A DNA stretch of 5,276 nt from Chthonomonas sp. UBA2387 (GTDB lineage Bacteria; Armatimonadota; Fimbriimonadia; Fimbriimonadales; Fimbriimonadaceae). Shown in pieces: positions 1 through 5,276 of this stretch. The stretch spans positions 1 to 5,276 of the forward strand of contig DDSP01000038.1 of NCBI GenBank assembly GCA_002343445.1, in the 5' to 3' direction. Every line of letters starts with the position of its first letter. Position 1 is the stretch's first letter. The notes under the pieces were generated by a model. The model was not told where the DNA came from. It made no database searches and saw only the letters and a program-made list of their open reading frames with translations. The position numbers and the translations under genes are program-made.

Positions 1-22
1 TTCATTTTTGGGGAGCAGACCA

Positions 23-84
23 GTGTCCTTTGGCTCGGGTCGCACCATGGGATTCACGTGGTCGCGACGGAGCGCGACCCTCCA
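23..84. repeat. 62-bp direct repeat, copy 1
   Basis: This copy matches 118-179 at 61 of 62 positions (G42 here, A137 there), so the two copies lie 95 bp apart. It starts GTGTCC, runs through a TTTGGCTCGGGT segment and a CACGTG hexamer (55-60), and ends with a hairpin and CTCCA. The matching stops sharply at both ends, which suggests a unit that duplicated together with the 33-bp spacer between copies, or a two-part interspersed element. No coding function is visible; open frames through it owe their existence to GC-rich repeat sequence. The window begins just upstream, so further copies could lie outside. Confidence 0.93.
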
Positions 85-85
85 A
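60..85 (-). repeat. REP-like hairpin A1
   Basis: Read on the minus strand the element is TTGGAGGG, TCGCG, CTCCGT, CGCGA, CC. The 7-bp stem GGTCGCG/CGCGACC is perfect and closes a 6-nt loop, CTCCGT. A GGAG tetranucleotide lies just 5' of the stem and is the exact complement of CTCC in the loop, so a pseudoknot-like pairing is possible. The architecture, a short 5' tetranucleotide followed by a GC-rich hairpin, is that of REP elements. It lies in inverted orientation to hairpin B, so CCCTCCAA (78-85) and TTGGAGGG (98-105) can also pair. The REP assignment is inference. Confidence 0.75.
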
Positions 86-97
86 AGGCTGCTCCGA

Positions 98-123
98 TTG
101 GAGGGACACCCTCCGTGGTGTCC
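98..123 (+). repeat. REP-like hairpin B, covarying stem
   Basis: On the plus strand the element is TTGGAGGG, ACACC, CTCCGT, GGTGT, CC. It has the same 5' flank, loop and outer GG/CC pairs as hairpin A1, but a different inner stem. Three of the five inner pairs (first, third and fifth) are changed on both sides, so the 7-bp stem GGACACC/GGTGTCC remains perfect. An alternative 6-bp pairing, GGAGGG (100-105) with CCCTCC (109-114), overlaps this stem. Orientation is opposite to A1 and A2, giving a head-to-head pair like the REP doublets of BIMEs. Confidence 0.75.
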
Positions 124-179
124 TTTGGCTCGGGTCACACCATGGGATTCACGTGGTCGCGACGGAGCGCGACCCTCCA
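118..179. repeat. 62-bp direct repeat, copy 2
   Basis: This is the second copy of the unit at 23-84, differing only at 137. Its first six bases (GTGTCC) are also the right arm of the hairpin at 98-123, so the duplicated unit begins inside that hairpin. Copy 1 has no matching left arm (GGACAC) upstream of it in this window, so its left hairpin is missing or degraded. The near identity of the copies points to recent duplication or homogenisation. Confidence 0.93.
155..179 (-). repeat. REP-like hairpin A2
   Basis: This is the second copy of hairpin A, contained in direct-repeat copy 2. Its stem is GGTCGCG/CGCGACC with loop CTCCGT on the minus strand, and the GGAG flank is kept; the base 5' of the element is G instead of T. 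It has no inverted B partner downstream inside the window. It ends about 70 bp before the GTG start of the HD-GYP gene. No T-run follows on either strand, so it is unlikely to be an intrinsic terminator. Confidence 0.7.
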
Positions 180-248
180 CAGGGACGGGGGCGATAAGTT
201 GGCAGAGTTACCGACAACTTTCTCCAACCCAATCCCGACAATTCATGC

Positions 249-1603
249 GTGACCAACAACGTTGTTCCGGTAACGCTTGCCGAAATCCTCTCTTCGCTCA
301 GCGTCGCGCTGGACCTCGTCGAGGGGCAGCCGCAGGGCCATGCCGTGAGGACGTGCCTGCTGGCCATGCGCATCGGCGAGCAACTGGGGCTGAGCGAACA
401 CGACCGAACGCGGCTGTACTTCGCCTCCATCCTCAAGGATGCGGGATGCTCGAACAACGCCGCGCGGGTCCACAAGGTCTTCGGCGGCGACGAGCACCTG
501 GTCAAGCACGACGTGAAACTGGTGGACTGGAGCGACCCCGTGGTGTCTCTCAAGTTCGCCCTGGGCCACACCGAGGTGGGCGGCTCGATCGGGCGCAAAC
601 TTCGGCGCATGCTCGGCAACCTGGCGCCGCCCGCCAAGATCATGGACGAGGTGACCATGGCCCGGTGCAGCCGGGGCGCGGAGATCGCACGCTCGCTCGG
701 GTTCGACGAAGACGTGGCCTCGGCCGTTCGGGACCTCGACGAACATTGGGACGGAGGAGGCTCGCCGAGGCACAAGCGGGGCGAGGAGATCCCCATGCTC
801 GCGCGCCTGGTCGGCTTGGCTCAGACCCTCGAGGTGTTCGCAGCGGCCCTGGGACGCGATGCCGCGCTCGACATGGTGAGGGACCGAAGCGGGCGCTGGT
901 TCGACCCCGAGACCTGCGAGGCCGTCCTTTCGCTGAAGGACGACCCCATCTGGAAGCGGCACGCCGCTTTCCTGGAGGAAGGCACCAGTCTGCTGCCCGT
1001 GCCCGAAGCCGCCCAACAGGCCTCGCCCGCCGACATTGACCGCGTGTGCCAAGCGTTCGCCCAGATCGTGGACGCCAAGAGCGCCCACACGGGCGAGCAC
1101 TCCAGCCGGGTGACCGATTACGCGGTGACCTTGGGTGCCGATTTCGGGCTCGACCGGTCTCGGCTTCTGGAACTGAAGCGGGCGGCGCTGCTTCACGACA
1201 TCGGCAAGCTGGGTGTGCCGAACGGCATCCTCGACAAGCCGGGGCGGCTCACGACGACGAGTTCGGCCGGATCAAGCTGCACTCCATGTACTCGTTCCGC
1301 ATCCTGCATCGCATCCGAGGCTTCGAACGGCTGGCCGAAATCGCGTCGGCGCACCACGAACGGCTCGATGGCCGGGGCTATTGGCGGGGCTTGGATGCCC
1401 GGCGATTGGACCTGGAAATGCGCATTCTGGCCGCCGCCGACGTCTTCGATGCCCTCTGCGCCAGCCGCCCCTACCGTGACGCGATGCCGGTCGAGAAGGC
1501 GCTGGCGATCATGCGCCAAGATGCCGGAACCCACCTAGACCCCGATTGCGTGGCCATGTTGGAAGAGCGTTACCTGCGGTTCGGCTTGCCTCTCGCGGCG
1601 TAG
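249..1603 (+). CDS. Tandem HD-GYP domain protein, frameshifted
   Basis: Likely a cyclic-di-GMP phosphodiesterase-type (HD-GYP) signalling protein, about 451 residues once the frame is repaired. The first half (residues about 1-200) is a degenerate HD-GYP copy: the HD doublet reads K63-D64 (ASILKDAGCSNN) and the GYP region reads DEHWDGGGSP (164-173). The second half holds HxxRV and the metal-binding H316-D317 in LLHDIGKLGVP. The reading frame then slips: residues to LDKPGRLT are in one frame, while DDEFGRIKLHSMYSFRIL, HHERLDGRGYW (1352-1384) and the C-terminus to TAG 1601-1603 are in another. One missing base near 1252-1253 explains it. Without repair the first frame runs on as unrelated sequence to 1538. 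The start is GTG 249: an in-frame stop lies at 195-197 and no other start codon intervenes. No clear ribosome binding site is seen. No receiver, sensor or membrane segment is visible. The break could be a sequencing error or a real inactivation; product activity is unproven. Confidence 0.85.
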
Positions 1604-1654
1604 GCTTCGCTTGCGGCTGGGGCGAGGCTGGGGCTCGGACGATGGCACGTGCGT

Positions 1655-1660
1655 TACAAT
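1655..1660 (+). promoter_or_regulatory. TACAAT -10 box, probable leaderless promoter
   Basis: TACAAT matches the consensus -10 TATAAT at five of six positions. It is followed by exactly 9 nt and then ATG 1670, placing transcription start at or within a few bases of the start codon. No Shine-Dalgarno sequence separates them, which fits a leaderless mRNA. No convincing -35 hexamer lies 16-18 bp upstream. An 8-bp palindrome, GCACGTGC (1645-1652), sits just upstream and could be an operator. Promoter function is inference from position and sequence. Confidence 0.5.
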
Positions 1661-1669
1661 GAACGTGGA

Positions 1670-2782
1670 ATGTCGTCGCGCGGTACGGAGCCCTGTTTCC
1701 ACGGTGGTGCCTACGAGTCGTTGCTTGGGCAGCGTTTGGAGAGGCTGGACCTTTTGCCAAAGGTGATCTTGGCGGACGTTCTGGATGCTTGGTTTCCGCC
1801 CTGCCCAGGTGCTGTTGAAGTCATGCGAAGCCATGGCATTTGGGCTACCCAAACAGCGCCACCCATTCGAGCAGAAGGGCTTGAAATGGAGTTGTCGGAG
1901 CGTCTCAATGTGAACCCGGACTGCCTCATGGTCGGTGCTGGCAGCTCCGATCTCATCTTCCGCGCACTTGGTCAATGGATTGAAAGAACGAGCACTGTAT
2001 TGCTGACCGACCCGAGCTATGGCGAGTACGCCCATTACTGCAAGAACGTAGCTCAATGCGATGTCAGGTGGTGGAGATTGAACCCAAAGGATCGGTTCAT
2101 GCCGTCTCTTCCACCGATCGAACATCTCTTGCAGGAGGGCATTGACTGGGTGTTTCTCGTAAACCCAAACAATCCGACCGGACACGCCGTTCCACCGGGC
2201 GAGCTGGAGCACTGGTTGCGCACTGTATTGCCATCGGTTCGAGTTTGGCTCGACGAGACCTATTGCGACCTTGCCGCGATGCCTTCGCTGGTCCGGATGG
2301 CGCAGTCCTGCGACAATCTGATCGTCTGCACGAGTTTATCCAAGAGCTTGGCCCTGAGCGGTCTTCGATTGGGATACCTTGTGTCGAGTTCGGTCCGCAT
2401 CAACAAGCTGCGTCCCTTCGTGCCGCCCTGGAACATCGGGACGCTGACCACGCTGGTTGCTTTCGAAGCGTTGCGCGATCCATCCTACTATGAAAGGCGG
2501 TACCAAGAGACGCGCTTGCTTCGAAGCGAGTTCGCTGAGGCGCTTGCACCCTTCGGAGAGGTGCAACCGTCTTTGGCCAACTGGGTCAATCTTTGGCTTC
2601 CAGCACAGGGGTCGTCGAAACTCGCTGATGCTTGTCGCGAAAACGGCGTGCTCGTGCGCGACTTGACTCGAACGAGCGCACTCTACAACGACCGTGTCTT
2701 GCGTATCGCCGTCCGATCCTCACGCGAGAACAAGAGAGTGGTGGAAGTGCTGCATCAGCTGTCGGAAACTCAGCTGTGCTAG
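1670..2782 (+). CDS. HisC/CobD-like PLP-dependent aminotransferase
   Basis: A 370-residue fold-type I pyridoxal-phosphate enzyme of the class I/II aminotransferase family, full length. The order of motifs is clear: GAGSSD (89-94) for the cofactor phosphate, Y120 in SYGEY, NPNNPTG (165-171) with the cofactor-ring Asn, DETYCD (195-200) with the Asp that bonds the pyridine nitrogen and the Tyr at 198, SLSKS (222-226) with the Schiff-base lysine K225, GLRLGY (231-236), and LRIAVR (344-349) with the carboxylate-binding Arg R345. This pattern is closest to histidinol-phosphate aminotransferase (HisC) and threonine-phosphate decarboxylase (CobD). The N-terminal FHGGAYES and ILADVLDAWFPP blocks are not typical of HisC and suggest a separate subfamily whose substrate I cannot name. 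No his or cobalamin gene is adjacent. ATG 1670 is preferred over the in-frame GTG 1649, because GTG 1649 lies upstream of the -10 box. Parts of the gene are less GC-rich than mfd (about 51% at 1981-2100, hand count), a weak hint of transfer. It is probably transcribed alone. Confidence 0.9.
   Translation: MSSRGTEPCFHGGAYESLLGQRLERLDLLPKVILADVLDAWFPPCPGAVEVMRSHGIWATQTAPPIRAEGLEMELSERLNVNPDCLMVGAGSSDLIFRALGQWIERTSTVLLTDPSYGEYAHYCKNVAQCDVRWWRLNPKDRFMPSLPPIEHLLQEGIDWVFLVNPNNPTGHAVPPGELEHWLRTVLPSVRVWLDETYCDLAAMPSLVRMAQSCDNLIVCTSLSKSLALSGLRLGYLVSSSVRINKLRPFVPPWNIGTLTTLVAFEALRDPSYYERRYQETRLLRSEFAEALAPFGEVQPSLANWVNLWLPAQGSSKLADACRENGVLVRDLTRTSALYNDRVLRIAVRSSRENKRVVEVLHQLSETQLC
2779..2782. other. Shared CTAG: stop codons of two converging genes
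   Basis: The palindrome CTAG supplies TAG to the aminotransferase on the plus strand (2780-2782) and TAG to the GspG-like gene on the minus strand (2781-2779). The two coding regions therefore overlap by four bases, with no space between them for a terminator. Any transcription termination must lie inside one of the coding regions or beyond. Confidence 0.95.
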
Positions 2783-3249
2783 GCAAGTGGTGCGGGCGCG
2801 TGGGCTCCGCGTTCGGCTGGTGTTCGGTGTGGTTCGGTGAGGATCACAGGCTCAGGATCAAGGCGATACGGATCGATGTCGGCGGCGTCTCCCTCGCCTC
2901 CCGGTTTGCCGTCGGAACCGTAGCTGCCAAGTTCGAACTGTCCATCAGGGCGAATCCGGTAGAAGAGCGGGTGGCCCCACGAATCCACGCCGGGCGGATT
3001 CTCCAAGTATGGGCCGCGCCAGCCTTTCGCGCCGACGGGGGCCACCATGAGGGCGTTCAGACCTTCGGCCTCGGTGGGAAACCGTCCCACGTCGAGATTG
3101 AACTGCTGGAGAGCCGCGCCAACCTGGGTGATCAGGCGGAGTTCTGGACTTCGCCGACGGGTATCGTCGCGCGGGAGGAGGGGCACGATCGCCGCGATGA
3201 CACCCAAAGCGGCGACGGACACAATCGCCCACACGGCCGCACGCTTCAT
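2779..3249 (-). CDS. Membrane-anchored GspG (T2SSG)-domain protein, no prepilin motif
   Basis: A 156-residue protein with an N-terminal hydrophobic segment (about 5-25, AVWAIVSVAALGVIAAIVPLL) after a short KR-containing tail, then a C-terminal domain of the type II secretion major pseudopilin (T2SSG) at about 35-125. Family signatures are GRFPTEAEGL (55-64), W77-RGPY (78-81), DSWGHP (89-94) and the glycine/aspartate loop GSYGSDGKPGGEGDAADI (108-125), which binds calcium in GspG. The prepilin peptidase site (G before FTLxE) is absent, both from the protein and from the open upstream codons to about 3322, so it is probably anchored by an uncleaved helix, not assembled into a pseudopilus. The tail (126-156) is Pro/Ala-rich and probably flexible. 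AAGG, five bases before the ATG, is a possible ribosome binding site. It diverges from mfd and converges on the aminotransferase; no other secretion gene is nearby. Role unknown; a degenerate pseudopilin is the alternative. Confidence 0.82.
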   Translation of the reverse strand: MKRAAVWAIVSVAALGVIAAIVPLLPRDDTRRRSPELRLITQVGAALQQFNLDVGRFPTEAEGLNALMVAPVGAKGWRGPYLENPPGVDSWGHPLFYRIRPDGQFELGSYGSDGKPGGEGDAADIDPYRLDPEPVILTEPHRTPAERGAHAPAPLA

Positions 3250-3302
3250 GATTGCCTTGACGTTGGCGGGCGAGCGGAGTTCAGGAGTGGTCCCCCATCC
3301 GG

Positions 3303-3308
3303 TAGACT
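3303..3308 (+). promoter_or_regulatory. TAGACT, possible leaderless -10 box of mfd
   Basis: TAGACT fits the TAnnnT core of a -10 box (four of six consensus bases) and ends 9 nt before ATG 3318, the same spacing as the TACAAT box before the aminotransferase. TTCAGG at 3280-3285, 17 bp upstream, matches TTGACA at only three positions. The TAG inside this box is also the in-frame stop that bars any start upstream of 3318. The 68-bp divergent gap to the GspG-like gene must hold the promoters of both. Weak evidence on its own; the shared spacing is what supports it. Confidence 0.35.
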
Positions 3309-3317
3309 CGCCACCAC

Positions 3318-5276
3318 ATGCGCGTCCAAGATTGGACCCGCGCCCTCGCGCGCACGCCGCGATTCACCCCCATCCTCGACCACTGGTCGAACCCGTGCGA
3401 GTACCTCTCCGTCCCGACCGAAGTCCGCCCCGTCGTGGTGGCGACGTGCCATCTGGAACGGCCCCGAAAGACCTTGATCGTGTGCGCCAGCCACGAGCGC
3501 GCCCTTCACTGGCAAGCCAGACTGGAACTCTGCGGCGTGCCGCGCGAGCACATCGTGCAGCTTCCCTCCGGCCTGTCGGCCCTCTTTGAAGATGCGGCGC
3601 CCGAGCACACGGCCCTTTCCGACCGCATCGGCGCGCTTCGGGCGTTGGTCGAGAGCGACCCGAAAGTGATCATCGCCACGGCGTCCTCGGCGCTGGAACG
3701 CACCCTGCCTGCCGAGGTGTTGGAGAGCCACTTCATCCATGTGAAGGCGGGAGACGAAGTGTCGTCCGACGATCTGATGGACCGGCTGGCCGAACTCGGC
3801 TACGAGCGACAGGAGCCCGTGCGCGAACCCGGCCAGTTCAGCCGAAGGGGCGGGATCCTCGACGTCTTCGCGATGGGCCGCGACTTCCCGCTCAGGATCG
3901 AGTTCTTCGGCGACGAAGTCGAGAGCATCCGCGCTTTCGACCCCGTGAGCCAACGCTCGGTGGAATCGGTGGGCGAGCTTCGCCTCGCGCCCTCGCGCGA
4001 GACGGTGTTCCCGAGCGGGGCGACCACGTTCGCCGAGATGCTTGAGACCTCGGCGCGGCACGAGGGAGCGGCCCTGGAACCAGCCGCCGCCCAGCGTCTG
4101 GAGGAACTGGTCGCCGACGACGCCCGCGCGCTGGACGACAAGGTGTTCTTCGACCGGCTCGACCTTTATCGCCCGCTGCTGCATCCCGACAGCGGGTGCG
4201 CCGTGGACCTGCTGGGCGATGGGCTGCTGGTGCTGGACGAGCCCCTCGAACTCGAATCCATCGGCAACCGGGCGTACGACGAGTTGGCCTCCGCGCTGGA
4301 GGCGCGGCACAGACGGGGCGAGATCCTCTTCTCGACGGCGGGCGACTTCATGCTCACGGTCGAGCGGTTCGGGCTGCAGGAGCGTGTGGTTTCGCTGAGC
4401 GCCATGAACGCCCTCCCCGATTGGCTCAAGTTGACGGATCAGTTCGACTTGAACGCCAGCACGCTTGAGCCGTATCGCGGTCGCGCCGAAGCATTGACCC
4501 TGGCGATGCAGAACTGGAAGCAGCAGGGGTTGGCGCTGTTCGTTTCCACCGAGCAGCCCCATCGCGCCAAGTCGGTCTTGGCGCAGGTCGAGGTGTTCCC
4601 GATCGAGGACCGCTTCGAGTTCGAATTGCCGCTCCCGCAACTCATCCAGGGCAACCTCTCGGGCGGCTTCGTGGCTCCCGACCTCGGGTTCGCCGTTGTC
4701 ACCGATGCCGAGTTGTTCGGTGTGCGACGGCTGCGGCTGCCCCAGAAGCGGTTCCGCGAAGGCGCGCCGATCGCCACGGTCCTTGACCTGAAGCCCGGCG
4801 ACTACGTGGTTCACATCCAACACGGGATCGGGGTGTTTCGCGGCCTGATCACGCGGGAGAGCGGCGGGGTCCAAAGGGAGTACCTGTTCATCGAGTACGT
4901 CCCGCCGGACAAGCTGTTCGTCCCCGCAGACCAACTCGACCGCGTCCAGAAGTTCCTCAATCCCGCGGACACGGTGCCCAAGATCAACCGCCTTTCGGGC
5001 ACCGAATGGCAGAAGACCATCCGCGCGGCGAGGGACGAGGCGCGCAAGTTCGCCCGCGATCTGGTGGCCCTGTACGCCAAGCGCAAGCAGGCGCAACGCC
5101 CCGGATTCGGGCCCGATACGCCCTTCCAAGCCGAGATGGAGGGCACCTTCCCGTGGGTCGAGACCCCGACTCAGTTGCAGGCGATCACCGACGTCAAGAA
5201 CGATCTCGCGCTCGACTACCCCATGGACCGATTGGTGTGCGGCGACGTGGGGTTCGGCAAGACCGAGGTCGCCATC
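3318..5276 (+). CDS. Transcription-repair coupling factor Mfd, 5' part (653 residues)
   Basis: Mfd is the ATP-driven DNA translocase that pushes off RNA polymerase stalled at lesions and recruits UvrA for nucleotide excision repair. The frame is open from ATG 3318 to the window edge, giving 653 of the usual roughly 1,100-1,200 residues. In order: a UvrB-like module (about 1-250) with the IIATASSALERTLP segment (118-131) and GQFSRRGGILDVF (172-184); a poorly conserved middle domain (about 250-485); the CarD-like RNA polymerase-interaction domain (about 491-547, LKPGDYVVHIQHGIGVF); then the translocase with a Q-motif region (TPTQLQAI, about 616-623) and Walker A GDVGFGKT (642-649, K648). The UvrB-like module has no Walker A of its own, as is normal in Mfd. 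The DEAD/DEEH box, second RecA lobe and C-terminal D7 lie beyond the window. An in-frame TAG at 3303-3305 makes ATG 3318 the first possible start; no Shine-Dalgarno sequence precedes it. It is divergent from the GspG-like gene. Confidence 0.96.
   Translation, partial: MRVQDWTRALARTPRFTPILDHWSNPCEYLSVPTEVRPVVVATCHLERPRKTLIVCASHERALHWQARLELCGVPREHIVQLPSGLSALFEDAAPEHTALSDRIGALRALVESDPKVIIATASSALERTLPAEVLESHFIHVKAGDEVSSDDLMDRLAELGYERQEPVREPGQFSRRGGILDVFAMGRDFPLRIEFFGDEVESIRAFDPVSQRSVESVGELRLAPSRETVFPSGATTFAEMLETSARHEGAALEPAAAQRLEELVADDARALDDKVFFDRLDLYRPLLHPDSGCAVDLLGDGLLVLDEPLELESIGNRAYDELASALEARHRRGEILFSTAGDFMLTVERFGLQERVVSLSAMNALPDWLKLTDQFDLNASTLEPYRGRAEALTLAMQNWKQQGLALFVSTEQPHRAKSVLAQVEVFPIEDRFEFELPLPQLIQGNLSGGFVAPDLGFAVVTDAELFGVRRLRLPQKRFREGAPIATVLDLKPGDYVVHIQHGIGVFRGLITRESGGVQREYLFIEYVPPDKLFVPADQLDRVQKFLNPADTVPKINRLSGTEWQKTIRAARDEARKFARDLVALYAKRKQAQRPGFGPDTPFQAEMEGTFPWVETPTQLQAITDVKNDLALDYPMDRLVCGDVGFGKTEVAI

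Larger units (their letters stand above)
1..248. other. Non-coding repeat region upstream of the HD-GYP gene
   Basis: I see no credible gene here. The stretch is occupied by the 62-bp direct repeats and three hairpins. The remaining 69 bases (180-248), ending in a poorly structured leader, must carry any promoter for the HD-GYP gene. TTGGCA at 199-204 resembles a -35 hexamer, but no good -10 lies 16-18 bp beyond it. GACAAT (237-242) resembles a -10 hexamer six bases before the GTG, with no -35 at the right distance. I therefore do not call a promoter. Confidence 0.6.

Noticed and set aside
23..179. CRISPR array
   Set aside because: Only two repeats, 62 bp long with a 33-bp spacer that itself contains a related hairpin, and no cas gene; the structure fits REP-like elements better.
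155..179. Intrinsic terminator
   Set aside because: The hairpin is GC-rich but has no T-run on either strand, and it lies upstream of the HD-GYP gene, not after a gene seen here.
8..1039. A 343-codon plus-strand open frame across the repeats and the HD-GYP gene
   Set aside because: It is an Arg/Gly/Pro-rich shadow with no recognisable domain and runs over a clear HD-GYP coding frame; long stop-free frames are common at this G+C.
1245..1262. Programmed -1 or +1 frameshift site in the HD-GYP gene
   Set aside because: No slippery heptamer, no Shine-Dalgarno-like stimulator and no strong downstream stem was seen; a point deletion or sequence error is simpler.
1615..1634. Short direct repeat GGCTGGGGC at 1615-1623 and 1626-1634
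   Set aside because: Nine bases in a G-rich intergenic stretch can arise by chance or slippage; no function is indicated.
1649..1669. GTG 1649 as aminotransferase start
   Set aside because: It precedes the TACAAT box and would add seven residues (VRYNERG-type) with no family support; ATG 1670 fits the promoter spacing.
2632..3477. A 281-codon plus-strand open frame over the GspG-like gene
   Set aside because: Antisense to the T2SSG domain with no motif of its own; it also overlaps the ends of the aminotransferase and mfd.
3246..5129. A 627-codon minus-strand open frame
   Set aside because: It is antisense to mfd in the codon-mirror frame, and its composition is that of a reverse-complemented GC-rich gene. 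Mfd motifs on the plus strand are unmistakable.

Overview
The window is GC-rich bacterial chromosomal DNA with four protein genes and one short repeat region. By hand count, 4141-4260 (inside mfd) is about 66% G+C. Initiation regions are poor in Shine-Dalgarno sequence, and two genes have a TAnnnT hexamer ending exactly 9 nt before the ATG, as expected of leaderless mRNAs. This would suit several phyla. My weak guess, from the style of the HD-GYP and GspG-type proteins and the repeats, is Armatimonadota (Fimbriimonadia-like); nothing in the window proves it.

Layout. Bases 1-248 are non-coding and hold a 62-bp direct repeat (two copies, one mismatch, 95-bp period) plus three REP-like hairpins. 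249-1603 (+) is a tandem HD-GYP protein: a degenerate first half, a second half with the metal-binding HD motif, and a -1 frameshift near 1252 that splits the second domain. 1670-2782 (+) is a HisC/CobD-like PLP aminotransferase with its own TACAAT box. 2779-3249 (-) is a membrane-anchored protein with a GspG C-terminal domain but no prepilin cleavage motif. It converges on the aminotransferase, and both stop in the same CTAG. 3318-5276 (+) is the first 653 residues of Mfd, divergent from the GspG-like gene across a 68-bp gap and cut by the window edge at its Walker A motif.

The genes do not form one pathway: second-messenger signalling, small-molecule metabolism, an envelope protein and transcription-coupled repair sit side by side, each probably with its own promoter. 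I do not see a clear new multi-gene system. The most unusual signal is the repeat region. Two hairpin types share a 5' flank and loop but differ by three compensatory base-pair changes in the stem, and the loop could pair with the 5' flank. That resembles REP elements mobilised by RAYT/IS200-type transposases.
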